This document shows positions 23,493 to 32,138 of a DNA stretch of 35,769 bases, piece by piece. The first letter of the stretch is position 1. Each line of letters opens with the position of its first letter. The notes beneath the pieces were generated by a model. That model did no database searches. It saw only the letters and a list, made by a program, of their open reading frames with translations, and was not told where the DNA came from. The position numbers and the translations under genes are program-made. Origin of the DNA: Spartobacteria bacterium (GTDB lineage Bacteria; Verrucomicrobiota; Verrucomicrobiia; Chthoniobacterales; Chthoniobacteraceae); assembly GCA_021324825.1 (NCBI GenBank), contig JAJPII010000003.1, positions 1-35,769 of the forward strand, written 5' to 3'.

Positions 23493-25028
23493 ATGAGCGA
23501 TTCACTGCTCGAGGTGCGGGGGCTGTCGAAAGGCTTTCCCGGCGTGCGCGCGCTGGCGGGCGTGGATTTCACGGTGCGCCGGGGCGAGATCCACGCGCTG
23601 ATGGGAGAAAACGGCGCGGGCAAAAGCACGCTGATCAAAGTGCTGACGGGCGTTTACGAGCGCGACGCGGGCGACACGCGGCTGGAGGGCAAGACGATCT
23701 TCCCGCGCAGCCCGCGCGAGGCGGAGGCGTGCGGCATCAGCACGGTGTATCAGGAGGTCAACCTCATCCCCGACCTCTCGGTCGCGGAAAACATCTGCCT
23801 CGGGCGGCAGCCCACGGTGTTCGGCAACATACGCTGGGGGGCGATCACGCGGCGCGCGAAGCAGGCGCTGGCTCGGCTGGAGCTTGATCTCGACCCTTCC
23901 CGGCAGCTATCCGCCTGCTCGATCGCCATCCAGCAAATGGTGGCGCTCGCGCGCGCCATGGATGTTTCCGCGAAGCTGCTCATCCTCGACGAACCGACCT
24001 CCAGCCTCGACGAACGCGAGGTGGGCGAGCTCTTCAAGGTCATCCGCAAATTGCGCGACGACGGCATGGGCATCGTCTTCGTCACCCATTTCATGGACCA
24101 GGTCTATTCCGTCACCAACCGCATAACCGTGCTGCGCAACGGCGAGCTCGTCGGCGAATACCCGACCGCGGAACTGCCCCGCCTGGAACTGGTGGCGCGC
24201 ATGATCGGCAAGGACGCGAAGGAAGTCGCGGCGATGGAGAGTCAGCATCCCGGTGTGCAGAGCATCCGGGAGGGAGAGCCGTTTCTTGAAGTGAAAAACT
24301 TCGGCCGCAAAGGCTCCATCGCGCCGCTGGATTTGAGCATCCGCCCCGGCGAAGTCGTCGGGCTGGCGGGCCTGCTCGGCTCGGGCCGCACCGAGACCGC
24401 GCGGATCATTTTCGGCGTGGACAAGCCCGACTCCGGGGAAATGTTCCTGGACGGCGAGCGCGTGACGATTTCCTCGCCGCGCGCCGCGATCCGCCGTCGC
24501 ATCGCGTTCACCGCCGAGGATCGGAAGGTGGACGGCATCATCCCGAACCTGTCCATCCGCGAGAACATCGTGCTGGCGCTCCAGGCCAGCCGCGGCGCGT
24601 GGGCGAAGCTCTCGCGCGCAAAACAGGACGAACTAGCGGATCGCTTCATCAAGGCCCTGCGCGTCAAGACGCCCGGCCCCGAGCAACTCATCAAAAACCT
24701 GAGCGGCGGCAATCAGCAAAAAGTCCTGCTCGGGCGCTGGCTGGCGACGGAGCCGCGGCTGATCATTCTCGACGAGCCGACGCGCGGCATCGACGTCGGC
24801 GCGAAAGCGGAGATCGAGAAACTCATCACCGAGTTGCGCCGCGACGGGCTGGCCATCCTTTTCATCAGCTCCGAACTGGAGGAGGTCGTGCGGACAAGCC
24901 AGCGCGTGGTGATCCTGCGCGACCGCAAGAAAGTCGGCGAACTCGCGGGCGAAGCGATAAGCGAGCACGCCATCATGAGCCAAATCGCGGCGCCGACGGC
25001 GGAGTCGAAGGACGTTCTCCATGCTTAA
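23493..25028 (+). CDS. ytfR: sugar ABC transporter ATP-binding protein (YtfR-like)
   Basis: The 511-residue protein has two ATPase halves, as is usual for CUT2 sugar importers. The first has Walker A GENGAGKST (38-46) and Walker B LILDEPTSSLD. The second has the degenerate Walker A GLLGSGRTETA, signature LSGGNQQKV and LIILDEPTRGIDVG. It powers the importer together with the two permeases. It starts 23 bp after ytfQ and overlaps the next permease gene by 8 bp. A short linker with the sequence MESQHPGVQSIREGE joins the halves. Confidence 0.93.
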   Translation: MSDSLLEVRGLSKGFPGVRALAGVDFTVRRGEIHALMGENGAGKSTLIKVLTGVYERDAGDTRLEGKTIFPRSPREAEACGISTVYQEVNLIPDLSVAENICLGRQPTVFGNIRWGAITRRAKQALARLELDLDPSRQLSACSIAIQQMVALARAMDVSAKLLILDEPTSSLDEREVGELFKVIRKLRDDGMGIVFVTHFMDQVYSVTNRITVLRNGELVGEYPTAELPRLELVARMIGKDAKEVAAMESQHPGVQSIREGEPFLEVKNFGRKGSIAPLDLSIRPGEVVGLAGLLGSGRTETARIIFGVDKPDSGEMFLDGERVTISSPRAAIRRRIAFTAEDRKVDGIIPNLSIRENIVLALQASRGAWAKLSRAKQDELADRFIKALRVKTPGPEQLIKNLSGGNQQKVLLGRWLATEPRLIILDEPTRGIDVGAKAEIEKLITELRRDGLAILFISSELEEVVRTSQRVVILRDRKKVGELAGEAISEHAIMSQIAAPTAESKDVLHA

Positions 25029-26094
25029 CGCGGCGAATATCCTGTTTTGGGCGGTCCTCGCTGCGTTGCTCTTTTTCGCCCGGCGGCAGCGCATTTTCTG
25101 GCCGCTGCTGGCGCTGACGCTTTTGCTGTTGTTTAACCAACTGTTTACACCCGGATTTTTTAACCTCGAATTGCGCGAAGGGCACCTCTACGGCACGCGC
25201 ATCGACATCCTGAAACACGGCGGGACGGTGATGCTGGTCGCGCTCGGCATGACGCTTGTCATCGCCACGGGCGGCGTCGACCTCTCCGTCGGCGCGGTGA
25301 TGGCGGTCGCGGGAGCCGTGCTCGCGCAGGCCGCCGCCGTGCACCAGCAATCCGCCGGCGTCGCGATGCTCCTCGCGCTCGTTGTTTCCCTCGGCCTGGG
25401 CGCGTGGAACGGGCTGCTGGTCGCGGGCATCGGCATCCAGCCGATTGTCGCGACGTTGATTTTGATGGTGGCCGGACGCGGCATCGCCCAACTCATCACC
25501 GAGGGGCAGATCATCAACTTCACCAATCCCGCGCTGGTCTACATCGCGAACGGCTATTTTCTCGGCCTGCCTTTCGCATGCACGCTCGTGCTCGTGCTGC
25601 TCGCCGCCACGTATGCGCTCACGCGCGCCACGGCGCTGGGGCTTTTCATCGAGTCGGTGGGCGACAACGACGTGGCCAGCCGCTACGCCGGCGTGAACGC
25701 GCGCTTCGTGAAGTTCACCGCCTACGTGTTTGCCGGCTTCTGCGCGGGGCTGGCCGGCCTGGTCGCCGCTTCGGACATCAAAAGCGCGGACGCCAACCAC
25801 GCCGGGCTTTACGCGGAACTGGATGCGATCCTCGCCGTCGTCATCGGCGGCACGGCGCTGACCGGCGGGCGCTTCTACCTGCTCGGCTCCATCGTGGGCG
25901 CATTTTTGATCCAGACGCTCACCACGACGATGTATGCGCGCAACGTGAGCGCCGACATAGCGCCGGTGCCCAAGGCGCTGGTCGTCATCGCGGTCTGCCT
26001 CTTGCAAAGCGAAAAAGCCCGCCGCTGCTTTACGCGGTTCCTTCCGCGCAAGAGCCCGGCGGCCCCGACCGCAAACGCGAAGGCCGGTTCATGA
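25021..26094 (+). CDS. ytfT: sugar ABC transporter permease (YtfT-like)
   Basis: This 357-residue inner-membrane protein has about nine to ten helices. CUT2 permease blocks are visible: GMTLVIATGGVDLSVGAVMA, IQPIVATLILMVAGRG and AVVIGGTALTGGRFYLLGS. It is one of the two membrane subunits that pair with the YtfR ATPase. It overlaps ytfR by 8 bp and yjfF by 4 bp (ATGA). The C-terminus has a short Ala/Lys-rich tail after SEKARRCFTRFLPRK. Confidence 0.9.
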   Translation: MLNAANILFWAVLAALLFFARRQRIFWPLLALTLLLLFNQLFTPGFFNLELREGHLYGTRIDILKHGGTVMLVALGMTLVIATGGVDLSVGAVMAVAGAVLAQAAAVHQQSAGVAMLLALVVSLGLGAWNGLLVAGIGIQPIVATLILMVAGRGIAQLITEGQIINFTNPALVYIANGYFLGLPFACTLVLVLLAATYALTRATALGLFIESVGDNDVASRYAGVNARFVKFTAYVFAGFCAGLAGLVAASDIKSADANHAGLYAELDAILAVVIGGTALTGGRFYLLGSIVGAFLIQTLTTTMYARNVSADIAPVPKALVVIAVCLLQSEKARRCFTRFLPRKSPAAPTANAKAGS

Positions 26095-27053
26095 AGAGAA
26101 TCAATCCGAAATACATCCCGCTCGCGGCGACGGCGCTCGTGATGATCGCGCTCTATGTCCTCGGCTGCCTGCTGTATCCGAACTTCGGCTCGCTGCGTGT
26201 GGTCGTGAATCTTTTTGGCGATAACGCTTTTCTCGGCATCGCCGCGGTCGGAGGGACGTTTGTGATTTTGTCCGGCGGCATCGACCTCTCCGTCGGCGCG
26301 GTTATCGCGTTCATCGGAATCCTGATCGCCTCGTTGATTTCCGGCGGGATGCCGCCGATGGTCGCCATCGCGCTGGCGCTGGTCGTCGGGACGGTGTTCG
26401 GCGCCGCGCAGGGAAGCCTCATCCGGTTTTTCGATCTGCCGCCGTTTCTCGTGACATTGGGCGGGATGTTCCTGATGCGGGGGCTGGCGTTCGTGGTGCG
26501 CGCGGAATCGCTTGCCATCAAACACCGTTTCTATCAGCAAACCATCCGCCAGCTTGCCATCCCGCTCGCGCCGCGGATAGCGATTCCGTTCACCGCGATT
26601 TGCTTCATCGCAGTGGTGATCGTGGCGACTTACATCTGCATCTACACGCGGTTTGGGCGCAATGTTTACTCCATAGGTTCGAGCGAAAACTCCGCGCTGC
26701 TCATGGGCGTGCCGGTCGGCTCCACAAAGATCGGCATCTACGCCCTCGCTGGGTTCTTCTCCGCGCTGGCCGGCTGTGTTTCCACCTTTTACATGCAATC
26801 GGGCAACCCCGCGTCGTTCGTCGGCCTGGAGCTCGATGCGATTGCCGCCGTGGTCATCGGCGGGACGCTGCTCACCGGCGGCGTCGGCTTCGTGCCGGGC
26901 ACGTTGATGGGCGTGCTCATTCTCGGGCTCATCCAGACGCTCATAACATTTCAGGGAAATCTGAACACCTGGTGGACGAAAATCGCGATCGGAGTGCTGC
27001 TCCTGCTTTTCATCGTGCTGCAAAAATCCATCTCCGGCGCGCGCCGCGCGTGA
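26091..27053 (+). CDS. yjfF: sugar ABC transporter permease (YjfF-like)
   Basis: The 320-residue second permease of the importer carries TFVILSGGIDLSVGAVIAFI, PPFLVTLGGMFLMRGLAF and AVVIGGTLLTGGVGFVPGT, the same blocks as in YtfT but in the shorter YjfF form. The ATG at 26091 overlaps the ytfT stop, and the stop at 27053 overlaps the GH127 GTG start. The unbroken chain of overlaps puts transporter and glycosidase in one operon. Confidence 0.9.
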   Translation: MKRINPKYIPLAATALVMIALYVLGCLLYPNFGSLRVVVNLFGDNAFLGIAAVGGTFVILSGGIDLSVGAVIAFIGILIASLISGGMPPMVAIALALVVGTVFGAAQGSLIRFFDLPPFLVTLGGMFLMRGLAFVVRAESLAIKHRFYQQTIRQLAIPLAPRIAIPFTAICFIAVVIVATYICIYTRFGRNVYSIGSSENSALLMGVPVGSTKIGIYALAGFFSALAGCVSTFYMQSGNPASFVGLELDAIAAVVIGGTLLTGGVGFVPGTLMGVLILGLIQTLITFQGNLNTWWTKIAIGVLLLLFIVLQKSISGARRA

Positions 27054-29392
27054 TTAGAACCCTCCTCGCTATTCTCCTGGCCGCGCCGGCGCTTGCCGCC
27101 CCGGTTCAAAAAGCGGTCGAAACATTCCCGCTGGGGGATGTCCGGCTTCTCGACAGCCGCTTCAAGGAAAACATGGAGCGCAACGCGAAATATCTGCTGA
27201 GCCTGGACGCCGACCGCCTGCTCCACAACACCCGCCTCTACGCCGGCTTGAAACCGAAAGGGGAAATCTACGGCGGCTGGGAATCGAAAGGCATCGCCGG
27301 ACACACCCTCGGCCATTATCTTACCGCGATCTCCCAGCAATACGCCGCCACCGGCGACAAACGGTTCCGGGACCGTATCGACTACATCGTCTCGGAAATG
27401 GCCGAATGCCAGAAAGCTTACGGGGACGGCTACATCGGCGCGCTGCCGCCGAGAGAGCTGGCGAGCCTGCGCGACCTGAAGAAGGGAATCGTGAACTTCA
27501 GGAACTCGTGGGTGCCGTGGTACACGCAGCACAAGGTGCTGGCCGGCCTCGTGGACGCCTGGGTTCTTGGCGGCAGCGCGCAGGCCAGGGACGTGGCGCT
27601 GAAACTCGCCGACTGGGTCGATGATATCACCAAAGGCCTCACACCCCGGCAGGTCGAAACGATGCTTCAGGTCGAGCATGGCGGCATGCTCGACACGCTC
27701 GTCCAGATCTATGCGCTGACGGGCGAACGGCGGTACCTCGACGCCTCCCGCCGGTTTTACCACCACGCGATTTTTGATCCGCTCCTCGCGGGCAGGGACG
27801 ACCTCACCGGCAAGCACGCGAACACGCAAATCCCGAAAATCATCGGAGAGGCGCGCGCGTACGAAGCGACGGGAAACCCCGACGACAGGAAAATCGCGGA
27901 GTTCTTCTGGGACACCGTGGTGCATAACCGCTCATGGGTCATCGGCGGCAACAGCTACGGCGAGTTTTTCTTCCCCCTTGGCAAAGCCGCGGAACACCTC
28001 GGCCCCGCCACCGCCGAGACTTGCAACGCCTACAACATGCTCAAGCTCACCGAGCACCTCTTCGAATGGCAGCCCGCCGTCGAGCGCGCGGATTACTACG
28101 AGCGCGCGCTTTACAACCAGATCCTCGGCTCGCAAGAGCCAAAGGAAGGGATGTTCACCTATTTCATCTCCCTGGAACCCGGTCTTTTCAAAACCTTCAG
28201 CACGCCCACAAATTCGTTCTGGTGCTGCCAGGGCACGGGGATGGAAAACCACACAAAATACGGCGAGGCGATCTACTTCCACGGCCCCGATTCTCTCTAT
28301 ATAAACCTGTTCATCCCCTCCGTCCTGACCTGGAAGGAAAAGGGCCTCGTGCTGGAACAACGCACGAACTACCCGAACGACGACACCACCGAACTAACGA
28401 TCCAATCCGCGCCCGAAACACCGCTCACCCTCCTAGTGCGTTGTCCCGCCTGGGCGGCCGGCGCGCCCGGCCTCCAGCTAAACGGACGGCCGCTCGAAAC
28501 AAAATCGCAGCCTGGCCAATACGCCGAGATAAAACGCGTCTGGGCAAAAGGCGATACCCTGCGCGTGACCATCCCCATGAGCCTGCACATCGAAAAGCTG
28601 GAAGGCAACCCGAACAAGATCGCCTTCCTCTACGGCCCGCTCGTCCTCGCGGCCGACCTCGGCCCCGTGAAAGAGACCGCCACCTTCCCCTACGCGAAAG
28701 ACCAGTGGGACAACTTCCACGCCTTCCCCGCCGACGCGCCCATCCTCGTGCGCGCCGGAGAAGACAACGCAGGACTCGCCGCCGCGTTGAAACGCCTGCC
28801 CGGCCAGGACATCGCATTCCACAGCGAGGGTATCGGGCGCCCCGCCGACGTGACGCTGCGCCCGCTCAACACGCTCTTCTACGAACACTACAACGTCTAT
28901 TGGGATATCCTGACACAACAGGAATGGCAGGACCGCCAGGCCGTCCTCCAGGCCGAAAAAGCGCGCCGGCAGCGGGATGAAGCCCGCATCGTGGACGAAC
29001 TGGCATTCGGCGAACAGCAGCCCGAAGTCGACCACAACGTGAACTCCAACGACCGCTCGATGATCGGCGATTACCGCGACCACAAATTCCGCGATCTCCG
29101 GCCCGGCGGCTACATCGAAGCGCGAATGAAAGTCCTCCCCGGCATTCCGCAGGCGCTGCGCTGCACCTACTCGGGCGACGACGCCGGCGGCGCGCTCGAC
29201 ATACTCGTTGACGGCAAGCCCGTCGCGACCCAGAAGCTCAACCGCGCCCAGCCGGGCAAATTCTTCGACGTCGAATACCCGATCCCCGCCGCCCTCATAG
29301 AGAAAAAAGACGCCGTCACCATCCGTTTCCAATCCCAGCCCCGCAGCGCCGCCAGCCGCATCTTCGGCCTCGACGTGCTGAAAATGCCGTGA
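27050..29392 (+). CDS. secreted GH127 beta-L-arabinofuranosidase
   Basis: The 780-residue enzyme starts at GTG 27050, overlapping the yjfF stop (GTGA). A signal peptide covers about residues 1-16. GH127 enzymes remove beta-L-arabinofuranose with a cysteine nucleophile held by zinc. The signature residues are in place: Glu305 (GGNSYGEFF, acid/base), Glu323 and Cys325 (TAETCNAYNML), and the Cys392-Cys393 pair (FWCCQGTGMEN). LGHYLTA and WVPWYTQHKVLAG are further family blocks. After the (alpha/alpha)6 barrel come beta domains to the C-terminus. It would release arabinose for the importer encoded just upstream. The GH43 remnant follows with another GTGA overlap. Confidence 0.93.
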   Translation: MIRTLLAILLAAPALAAPVQKAVETFPLGDVRLLDSRFKENMERNAKYLLSLDADRLLHNTRLYAGLKPKGEIYGGWESKGIAGHTLGHYLTAISQQYAATGDKRFRDRIDYIVSEMAECQKAYGDGYIGALPPRELASLRDLKKGIVNFRNSWVPWYTQHKVLAGLVDAWVLGGSAQARDVALKLADWVDDITKGLTPRQVETMLQVEHGGMLDTLVQIYALTGERRYLDASRRFYHHAIFDPLLAGRDDLTGKHANTQIPKIIGEARAYEATGNPDDRKIAEFFWDTVVHNRSWVIGGNSYGEFFFPLGKAAEHLGPATAETCNAYNMLKLTEHLFEWQPAVERADYYERALYNQILGSQEPKEGMFTYFISLEPGLFKTFSTPTNSFWCCQGTGMENHTKYGEAIYFHGPDSLYINLFIPSVLTWKEKGLVLEQRTNYPNDDTTELTIQSAPETPLTLLVRCPAWAAGAPGLQLNGRPLETKSQPGQYAEIKRVWAKGDTLRVTIPMSLHIEKLEGNPNKIAFLYGPLVLAADLGPVKETATFPYAKDQWDNFHAFPADAPILVRAGEDNAGLAAALKRLPGQDIAFHSEGIGRPADVTLRPLNTLFYEHYNVYWDILTQQEWQDRQAVLQAEKARRQRDEARIVDELAFGEQQPEVDHNVNSNDRSMIGDYRDHKFRDLRPGGYIEARMKVLPGIPQALRCTYSGDDAGGALDILVDGKPVATQKLNRAQPGKFFDVEYPIPAALIEKKDAVTIRFQSQPRSAASRIFGLDVLKMP

Positions 29393-29629
29393 GCCTTGCC
29401 GACTTCGTTGGAGCCTGCGTCCTGCTAGCCGCCTCCGCGAGCCTGCTCGGACAAGTGCAAGAGGCGGCTCCAGGGCCCATCCTCGACGGCTTCACCGCCG
29501 ATCCTTCCATCCGCGTCTTCGGCGACACGTATTAGGCTGCAAGCGATAGACCCGCTCACCACGCCGTTTAAACCCGGCGACGCGGGCGAGCCGATCCTCA
29601 ACGGCAAGGGCGGCGACATATCCCCTTGA
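29389..29629 (+). pseudogene. remnant of a secreted GH43-type arabinosidase gene
   Basis: The GTG at 29389 overlaps the GH127 stop (GTGA), as a functional operon gene would. It encodes a leader (about 1-20), then PGPILDGFTADPSIRVFGDTY, the N-terminal signature of GH43 enzymes with the catalytic Asp in ADPS. A TAG at 29533 cuts it off after 48 residues. A different frame (29534-29629) then reads LQAIDPLTTPFKPGDAGEP and ILNGKGGDISP before TGA. That piece could be a later part of the same enzyme after a large internal deletion; this second match is less certain. The remnant ends 29 bp before tRNA-Arg. Confidence 0.72.
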
Positions 29630-29658
29630 GGCCAAGTCCAGGATCTGCAACCGCATAA

Positions 29659-29730
29659 TGTCCCCGGCGGGAATCGAACCCACATCTAAGGTTTAGGAAA
29701 CCTCCGTTCTATCCGTTGAACTACGGGGAC
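29659..29730 (-). tRNA. tRNA-Arg (CCT)
   Basis: On the minus strand, acceptor GTCCCCG (29724-29730) pairs with CGGGGAC (29660-29666). The anticodon arm is GAGGT-TTCCTAA-ACCTT with anticodon CCT, and the T arm is GTGGG-TTCGATT-CCCGC. The length is 72 nt and CCA is not encoded. Confidence 0.94.
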
Positions 29731-29908
29731 GCTTGACTACCGGGCCGCAACGCCGTCTCGATATCAATATTTTTTTGATGTTTGCCCATGCACGGTGTTG
29801 TTGCAACTCTTCAAAACTCAAAACTCCGCCTGCCCGTCACAGGATTGTCAGTTCCGCCCCCATGGCGGCTCTTGACTTCACGGGGGCGCTCAGGAAAAGT
29901 CGCCCTCT

Positions 29909-30214
29909 ATGCGAATCCTCCTCAATGTCTCAATACCTCACGAACAATTTAATGCTTCGGTAAGAGACGGCACCGTCGCGACGAAGCTCGAACGCATCCT
30001 CGATGAGATAAAGCCGGAAGCAACATACTTCACCGAACTGCATGGCCGGCGCGGGGCGGTCCTCATTGTCGATTTAGCCGACCCCTCGAAAGTTCCCTCA
30101 CTCGCCGAACCGTGGTTTCTCACGTTTAACGCCGATGTCGAATTCAGGGTCGTCATGACACCGGACGACCTGCAAAAGGCGGCTCTCGATCAAATCGGAA
30201 AGCAATGGGGCTAG
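29909..30214 (+). CDS. conserved hypothetical protein
   Basis: The 101-residue protein has an alpha/beta ferredoxin-like pattern: strand MRILLNVSIPHEQFN, helix TKLERILDEIKPEATYF, strand GAVLIVDLADPS, then LAEPWFLTFNADVEFRVVM and a C-terminal helix. I recognise the IKPEA-YFTE and AEPWFL blocks from a small family of bacterial proteins sometimes mislabelled as pantothenate synthetase; no function is established. No partner is evident. An 11-bp tandem duplication (30206-30227) crosses the stop. Confidence 0.8.
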   Translation: MRILLNVSIPHEQFNASVRDGTVATKLERILDEIKPEATYFTELHGRRGAVLIVDLADPSKVPSLAEPWFLTFNADVEFRVVMTPDDLQKAALDQIGKQWG

Positions 30215-30286
30215 ACTGGGGCTAGACTGAAATATAGCCTGTTCGCCGGTTTGAATCGGCGCCAAATGTGCTTCCGATGAACACCC

Positions 30287-30445
30287 GTGAAGTTCTGCGT
30301 CTTTATTGGGATCAACGTCGGAGGAATGGTCGGCTGGTGGTTGGGGGAGCAATTTGGCGTCATGACTGCGTTTGTCATCAGTTCCGCGGGGAGCATGGTC
30401 GGCGTCTTTGCGGGATGGAAATTCGCACGCCATTATCTCGTTTGA
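30287..30445 (+). CDS. 52-residue small membrane protein
   Basis: A GTG start gives a protein with two hydrophobic segments joined by a short turn: CVFIGINVGGMVGWWLGE and VMTAFVISSAGSMVGVFAGW. It ends in a basic tail (KFARHYLV). Gly-rich helices of this GWWLGE/GSMVGVF type recur in small conserved membrane proteins of unknown function. An in-frame stop at 30278 lies just upstream, so GTG 30287 is the only start. No clear Shine-Dalgarno. The stop overlaps the 3' end of the convergent hydrolase gene by 13 bp. Confidence 0.68.
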   Translation: MKFCVFIGINVGGMVGWWLGEQFGVMTAFVISSAGSMVGVFAGWKFARHYLV

Positions 30446-31389
30446 TCCAGAAACTCGACAACGCGCCGCTCGTACCATGGCCGGAATCCATGGGCCAGAT
30501 CGATGAACCCGAGGTGGCCGCCGAAGGCGGGGGTTTCAAGAAACAGCCAGCGGCTCCGGGTCGCCTCTTCAAAAGGAAAACATTCCGGCGCAAGGAAGGG
30601 GTCGTCGAGCGCGTTGAGAAGGAGCGTGGACGCCGTGATCGCGGGCAGATATTGGCGCGCGCTGGATTGTTTCCAGTAGTCGTCCGCATCGCGAAACCCG
30701 TGCAGCGGCGCGGTGTAGCGCCCGTCGAATTCCTCGAAGGTGCGGATCGCTCGGCTCCCGCTCACGTCAATCTGATCCGGAAAGAGCACCGCCTTGGCCT
30801 CGACTTTGGCGACCAGCGTTTTGATGAAGCGCCGTAGGTAGAGCCGGTTTCCCCGCCGCCGATCGAGAACCCTGGCGCTCGCGGCGAGGTCCACCGGGGC
30901 TGAAATCGCCGCCGCGCCCGCGACGGCTGGATGCGGCTTCCCTTCGCCGAGGTATTTGAGAATCAGGTTTCCTCCGAGGCTGAAGCCGACGAGGACGATG
31001 CGCGAATACGTTGCCGCCGCATGCCGGATCACCCGCCCGAGATCGCCCGTTTCCCCGCTATGGTAGAAGCGCAACAGCCTGTTCGGCTCTTTGCCGCAGC
31101 CGCGGAAGCTCCATGCCAGCGCGTCCCAGCCCGCACCGTCCAGCGCGGCCGCCATCCCGCGGATGTAACCGTCCTCGGCGCATCCCTCCAATCCGTGGGA
31201 GAGGATCGCAACACGATTCCGGCCCTTGCGCAGCCAATGCATCTCCAGAAAATCGCCGTCTTCCAGTTCCAGGCGCTCAGGCTCCAGCGGGGTGTTCACC
31301 CTGTGCGATGCGAGCGCCGAAACCAGCGTTTGGACGTGTCCATTGCGCAGGTAGGCGGGCGGCTGAAAGGTCGAAGAAACAAGCGGCAT
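30433..31389 (-). CDS. YheT-type alpha/beta hydrolase
   Basis: The 318-residue protein matches the YheT/ABHD family of alpha/beta hydrolases. It has FQPPAYLRNGHVQTL at the N-terminus, the oxyanion region SHGLEGCAEDGYI, nucleophile elbow GFSLGGN (Ser), NALDDPFL (Asp) and GGHLGFID (His). These enzymes are probably esterases; physiological substrates are poorly known. The ATG at 31389 is the first in-frame start. It lies downstream of araD in the same direction, with a 44-bp gap, and may be transcribed with araBAD. Confidence 0.9.
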   Translation of the reverse strand: MPLVSSTFQPPAYLRNGHVQTLVSALASHRVNTPLEPERLELEDGDFLEMHWLRKGRNRVAILSHGLEGCAEDGYIRGMAAALDGAGWDALAWSFRGCGKEPNRLLRFYHSGETGDLGRVIRHAAATYSRIVLVGFSLGGNLILKYLGEGKPHPAVAGAAAISAPVDLAASARVLDRRRGNRLYLRRFIKTLVAKVEAKAVLFPDQIDVSGSRAIRTFEEFDGRYTAPLHGFRDADDYWKQSSARQYLPAITASTLLLNALDDPFLAPECFPFEEATRSRWLFLETPAFGGHLGFIDLAHGFRPWYERRVVEFLDQTR

Positions 31390-31433
31390 GGCGGCGCCTT
31401 CCCGTCATGCCTGCCGCCAACGTTCGCTCGCGG

Positions 31434-32138
31434 CTACAAAGACGATGATTGCCCGTAGTAGGCGGTGGCGCCGTGCTTGCGGAGGAAGTGTTTGTCGAGC
31501 AGGGCGCGGGAAATGGGCGGCGCGCCGGGATTCAGTTGCAGGGCTTTCCTCGCCATCTCCGCGACGATCTCCAGTGCGAAGGCGTTCTCGACCGCTTTCG
31601 CCCCTCCCGGTCCCCAGGCGAAGGGGCCGTGCCCATGAACCACCACAGCGGGGATTTGGAGAGGATCGAGTTCCTTGAATCGTTCGACGATGACGTTGCC
31701 CGTTTCCCATTCGTAGGAGGAGGCGATCTCGCCGGGAGTCATGGGGCGGGTGACGGGGACTTCGCCGTAGAAGAAATCGGCGTGGGTGGTGCCGAGGCAG
31801 GGAATGCCTTTCCCGGCTTGCGCGAAGGCGACGGCGTTGCGCGAATGCGTGTGAACGACGGCGCGCACCCCATTGAACGCCCGATACAAACACCGGTGGG
31901 TGGGCGTGTCGGAGGAATAACGCAGGCCGCCTTCGACTTGCTTTCCTTCGAGGTCGAGGATGACGATGTCATCCGGGGTCAGCTTTGAATAGTCGACCCC
32001 GCTCGGCTTGATGCCGAATACGCCCAGCGCCGGATCAAAGACGCTGACGTTGCCAAAGGTGAGGTCCGCCAGCTTCAATCGCGGCAAGGCGAGGTTCGCC
32101 TCGTGGCATTCTTCTTTAATGTGGGTATAGCTGCTCAT
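31434..32138 (-). CDS. araD: L-ribulose-5-phosphate 4-epimerase
   Basis: The 234-residue product is a class II aldolase/epimerase fold enzyme that turns L-ribulose 5-phosphate into D-xylulose 5-phosphate. Substrate and metal segments are visible: [45 protein letters not shown] (zinc histidines) and HGHGPFAWG (third His). The length matches AraD of E. coli. The ATG at 32138 overlaps the araA stop by 4 bp. A longer frame upstream to 32588 runs inside araA and is rejected. Confidence 0.94.
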   Translation of the reverse strand: MSSYTHIKEECHEANLALPRLKLADLTFGNVSVFDPALGVFGIKPSGVDYSKLTPDDIVILDLEGKQVEGGLRYSSDTPTHRCLYRAFNGVRAVVHTHSRNAVAFAQAGKGIPCLGTTHADFFYGEVPVTRPMTPGEIASSYEWETGNVIVERFKELDPLQIPAVVVHGHGPFAWGPGGAKAVENAFALEIVAEMARKALQLNPGAPPISRALLDKHFLRKHGATAYYGQSSSL

